Shown here piece after piece: positions 5,485 to 7,088 of a stretch of 7,088 bases of DNA. The stretch's first letter is position 1. Every line of letters begins with the position of its first letter. Source of the stretch: JAOPZW01 sp034664395 (lineage in GTDB: Bacteria > Actinomycetota > Thermoleophilia > Solirubrobacterales > Solirubrobacteraceae); contig JAXDHQ010000125.1 of assembly GCA_034664395.1 (NCBI GenBank), positions 1-7,088 on the forward strand. The letters are read 5' to 3'. A model generated the notes under the pieces. The model was not told where the DNA came from. It saw nothing but the letters and a program-made list of their open reading frames with translations, and did not search any database. The translations under genes were made by a program, and so were the position numbers.

Positions 5485-5763
5485 CTAGACCGCGCCGCCG
5501 GCCATGGCCGGCAGGATGACCAGCACGTCGCGCTCGCCCACGGGGGTCTCGAGCCCGTCGAGCACGCGCACGTCCTCGTCGTTGAGGTAGACGTTGACGT
5601 AGCGGTTGAGGTCGCCCTCGCCGCCGAAGAGCTGGCCCCGGGTCTCGGGGTGCGCCTCGGCCAGCGAGCGCAGGACGTCGCCGACGTTGGAGCCGTCGGC
5701 CGAGACCTCGCGCTCGCCACCGACGGACGAGCGCAGGACGGGCGGGATGCGGATGGTCGCCAT
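5485..5763 (-). CDS. cysO: CysO-like ubiquitin-fold sulfur carrier with Gly-Gly-Ala-Val C-terminus
   Basis: This 92-residue MoaD/ThiS-family protein strongly resembles M. tuberculosis CysO: it opens with IRIPPVLR, has GGEREVSADG (15-24), a central RYVNVYLNDEDVR (54-66), and a VILPAMAGG tail. Such carriers are adenylated and converted to a thiocarboxylate at the C-terminal glycine. Here the Gly89-Gly90 pair is followed by Ala91-Val92 and a TAG stop. I checked this on the nucleotides: reading the minus strand, the codons before the stop are GGC GGC GCG GTC. The diglycine is thus blocked and would have to be exposed by proteolysis. The ATG at 5763 is 14 bp after the moeZ stop, with only a weak AGGG upstream, so translation is likely coupled to moeZ. 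The same frame stays open far upstream through moeZ, but that part is an out-of-frame shadow. Confidence 0.93.
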   Translation of the reverse strand: MATIRIPPVLRSSVGGEREVSADGSNVGDVLRSLAEAHPETRGQLFGGEGDLNRYVNVYLNDEDVRVLDGLETPVGERDVLVILPAMAGGAV

Positions 5764-5777
5764 GGCGGTCGCGGACC

Positions 5778-6989
5778 CTACCCGGCGGCGGCGCAGAACG
5801 CCTCGTAGTCGGGGAAGACCCCCATCTCCTCGTCGCCGATGGCGTCGGGCTCGCGCGAGCAGATCGGGCACTCCGGGTCGCGGCGGACCTTGAGCTCGAT
5901 CGTGGTGGCGGCCAGCGCGTCGTACATCAGCAGGCGGCCGATGAGCGGGTCGCCGACGCCGATGACGAGCTTGATGACCTCGGTCGCCTGCAGCAGGCCC
6001 ATCGTGCCGGGCAGCACGCCGAGGACGCCGTTGGCCCCGCAGCTCGGCGCGAGCTCGGCCGGCGGCGGCTGGCGGAAGAGGCAGCGGTAGCACGGGCCCT
6101 CGTACGGCGCGAAGACGCTGAGCTGGCCCTCGAAGCCGAGGATGGCGGCGCTGACGACCGGGATGCGCAGGCGCACGGAGGCGTCGTTGAGCAGGTAGCG
6201 CGTGGGGAAGTTGTCGACGCCGTCGACCACCACGTCGTAGCCCTCGATGATCTCCATGATGTTCGAGGCGTCCAGGCGCGTGCGGTACTTGACGACGTTC
6301 ACGTCGGGGTTGAGCGCCTTGATCTGCTGCTCGGCGGAGTCGACCTTGGCCACGCCGACGCGGTCGGTCGTGTGGATGACCTGGCGCTGCAGGTTGGAGA
6401 TGTCGACCACGTCGTCGTCGACGATGCCGAGCGTGCCCACGCCGGCGGCGGCGAGGTACAGCGCGGTCGGCGAGCCCAGCCCGCCGGCGCCGAGCAGCAG
6501 CACCTTGGCGTCGAGCAGCTTCTCCTGGCCCTCGGCGCCGACCTCGGGCAGGAGGAAGTGGCGCGAGTAGCGCTCGCGCTGCTCGGGCGTGAACGTGCGC
6601 GGCGTCTCGACCGGGTAGCCGCGGTCCTTCCACAGCGTGATGCCGCCGGTCATCGACTCGACGTGGTCGAAGCCCAGCTCGTTCAGCGTGTGCGCCGCGA
6701 GCGCGCTGCGCTGGCCCGAGGCGCAGTAGATGATCACGCGCTGGGAGCGGTCGGGCACCGCCGCGTCGATGCGCGACTCGAGGTAGCCGCGCGGGACGTG
6801 CCTGGCGCCGGGCAGGTGGCCGGCGTCCCATTCGCCGCTCTCGCGGACGTCGATGAGGGCCACGCCCTCGTTGGCCAGCTCGCGGACCTCGGAGGGGTCG
6901 ACCTCCTCGATCTGCTCCTTGATGCGGCGGACGTACTCGCTGCCTGACACGCTCACGGTCGATTCACCTGGAACTCGGTCGGGATTCAC
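5778..6989 (-). CDS. moeZ: Rhodanese-E1 fusion: MoeZ-like sulfur-carrier adenylyltransferase/sulfurtransferase
   Basis: This 403-residue protein joins a rhodanese domain (about 28-128; active-site loop from C89 through G92 and R94) to a ThiF/MoeB-type E1 domain (about 137-385). The E1 part has GAGGLG (167-172) for ATP, acidic residues 191-193, R202, K215 and D259, zinc cysteines C300/C303 and C374/C377, and the catalytic cysteine C317 (APSCGANGVLG). It should adenylate the carrier's C-terminal glycine and transfer persulfide sulfur from C89 to make the thiocarboxylate. Mycobacterial MoeZ has the rhodanese at the C-terminus, so the order here is reversed. cysO follows by 14 bp. The GTG at 6989 is chosen because its spacing to the upstream element matches cysM. 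A GTG at 6956 has a good AGGTGA seven bases upstream and would remove 11 residues without touching either domain. Confidence 0.92.
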   Translation of the reverse strand: MNPDRVPGESTVSVSGSEYVRRIKEQIEEVDPSEVRELANEGVALIDVRESGEWDAGHLPGARHVPRGYLESRIDAAVPDRSQRVIIYCASGQRSALAAHTLNELGFDHVESMTGGITLWKDRGYPVETPRTFTPEQRERYSRHFLLPEVGAEGQEKLLDAKVLLLGAGGLGSPTALYLAAAGVGTLGIVDDDVVDISNLQRQVIHTTDRVGVAKVDSAEQQIKALNPDVNVVKYRTRLDASNIMEIIEGYDVVVDGVDNFPTRYLLNDASVRLRIPVVSAAILGFEGQLSVFAPYEGPCYRCLFRQPPPAELAPSCGANGVLGVLPGTMGLLQATEVIKLVIGVGDPLIGRLLMYDALAATTIELKVRRDPECPICSREPDAIGDEEMGVFPDYEAFCAAAG

Positions 6990-7038
6990 TTCAAAAAGTG
7001 TAGCGTGCGAGCGCAGGCGTCTCGCGACGAGTTCCAGG
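6967..7038. repeat. 11-bp perfect inverted repeat bracketing the moeZ promoter
   Basis: CCTGGAACTCG (6967-6977) is the exact reverse complement of CGAGTTCCAGG (7028-7038), 50 bp apart, with its centre on the moeZ -10 box. The inner arm overlaps the Shine-Dalgarno for the alternative GTG at 6956. Confidence 0.55.
6986..7010 (-). promoter_or_regulatory. moeZ promoter/operator copy of the shared 25-bp element
   Basis: Minus-strand TACACT (7002-6997) fits a -10 box seven bases before the GTG at 6989. CACTT (6987-6991) and AAGTG (6996-7000) form a perfect short dyad around four bases. 22 of 25 positions equal the cysM copy at 3978-4002. No -35 box is evident, which is common for actinobacterial promoters. 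Confidence 0.6.
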
Positions 7039-7048
7039 GCTTAAATGC

Positions 7049-7084
7049 CGAGGGCGCCGCCGGATGCTCTCCGGGGCGCCCTCG
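7049..7084. terminator. Strong stem-loop at the right edge, probable terminator of an unseen gene
   Basis: CGAGGGCGCC (7049-7058) pairs with GGCGCCCTCG (7075-7084). An inner CCGG/CCGG stem (7060-7063 with 7071-7074) closes a 7-base loop, with one bulged G at 7059. Reading the minus strand, it is followed shortly by ATTTAA. It probably ends a minus-strand gene lying beyond 7088, insulating moeZ. The plus-strand flank is cut off by the window. Confidence 0.5.
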
Positions 7085-7088
7085 TGTC

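Noticed and set aside
2974..5808. A 944-codon open frame on the plus strand
   Set aside because: It is entirely antisense to cysM, the aminotransferase and cysO, whose catalytic motifs are clear. Its Ala/Arg/Asp/His/Val-rich composition, without domains, is typical of shadow frames in GC-rich DNA.
5485..6831. Reading cysO as the C-terminus of a 448-residue protein
   Set aside because: The upstream part is an Arg/Pro/Ala-rich out-of-frame reading of moeZ. The homology to CysO begins exactly at the ATG at 5763.
5778..6989. Canonical MoeB for molybdenum cofactor synthesis
   Set aside because: The fused rhodanese, the adjacent CysO-like carrier and the promoter element shared with cysM favour the cysteine pathway, although a second role for molybdopterin synthase cannot be excluded.
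7021..7049. Possible tRNA 3' end or small RNA in the moeZ upstream region
   Set aside because: No acceptor stem, T-loop GTTCGA pattern or cloverleaf could be built; the sequence is explained by the inverted-repeat arm and the stem-loop.

Overview
This is a high-GC window with strong G/C bias at third codon positions. The best fit is an actinobacterium, perhaps a deep-branching one such as Thermoleophilia/Solirubrobacterales. That placement is inferred from the CysO/CysM/Mec sulfur-carrier genes, the high GC content, and start codons that look leaderless. No mobile elements, CRISPR arrays, rRNA or tRNA genes were recognised.

Layout. The plus strand, 1-1821, carries the 3' end of a 3-hydroxyisobutyrate dehydrogenase-family gene (2-349), an unrecognised protein with two cysteine pairs (470-988), and a DUF1802 protein (1180-1821). 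A strong stem-loop (1851-1876) separates these from a minus-strand block that fills the rest of the window. Read in its direction of transcription, that block is: moeZ-like rhodanese-E1 fusion (6989-5778), cysO-like sulfur carrier (5763-5485), a stem-loop, a HemL-like class III aminotransferase (5415-4039), cysM (3981-3007), tatA-like (2973-2785), mec-like JAMM peptidase (2785-2381), and a zinc-ribbon/DUF2007/membrane protein (2391-1891).

How the genes work together. Four of the minus-strand genes make up the complete sulfur-carrier route to cysteine described in Mycobacterium tuberculosis. MoeZ adenylates the carrier C-terminus and its rhodanese domain supplies sulfur to give a thiocarboxylate. 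CysM joins this to activated O-phosphoserine. Mec then releases cysteine from the carrier. All four genes lie within 4.6 kb here.

Most notable points: (1) the carrier ends Gly-Gly-Ala-Val instead of Gly-Gly, so it should need C-terminal trimming before activation, and the linked JAMM peptidase is the obvious candidate; (2) moeZ and cysM share a near-identical 25-bp element (22/25) at the same distance from their GTG starts, suggesting a shared promoter or operator and leaderless mRNAs; (3) an 11-bp perfect inverted repeat brackets the moeZ promoter; (4) the rhodanese domain is N-terminal to the E1 domain, the reverse of mycobacterial MoeZ.
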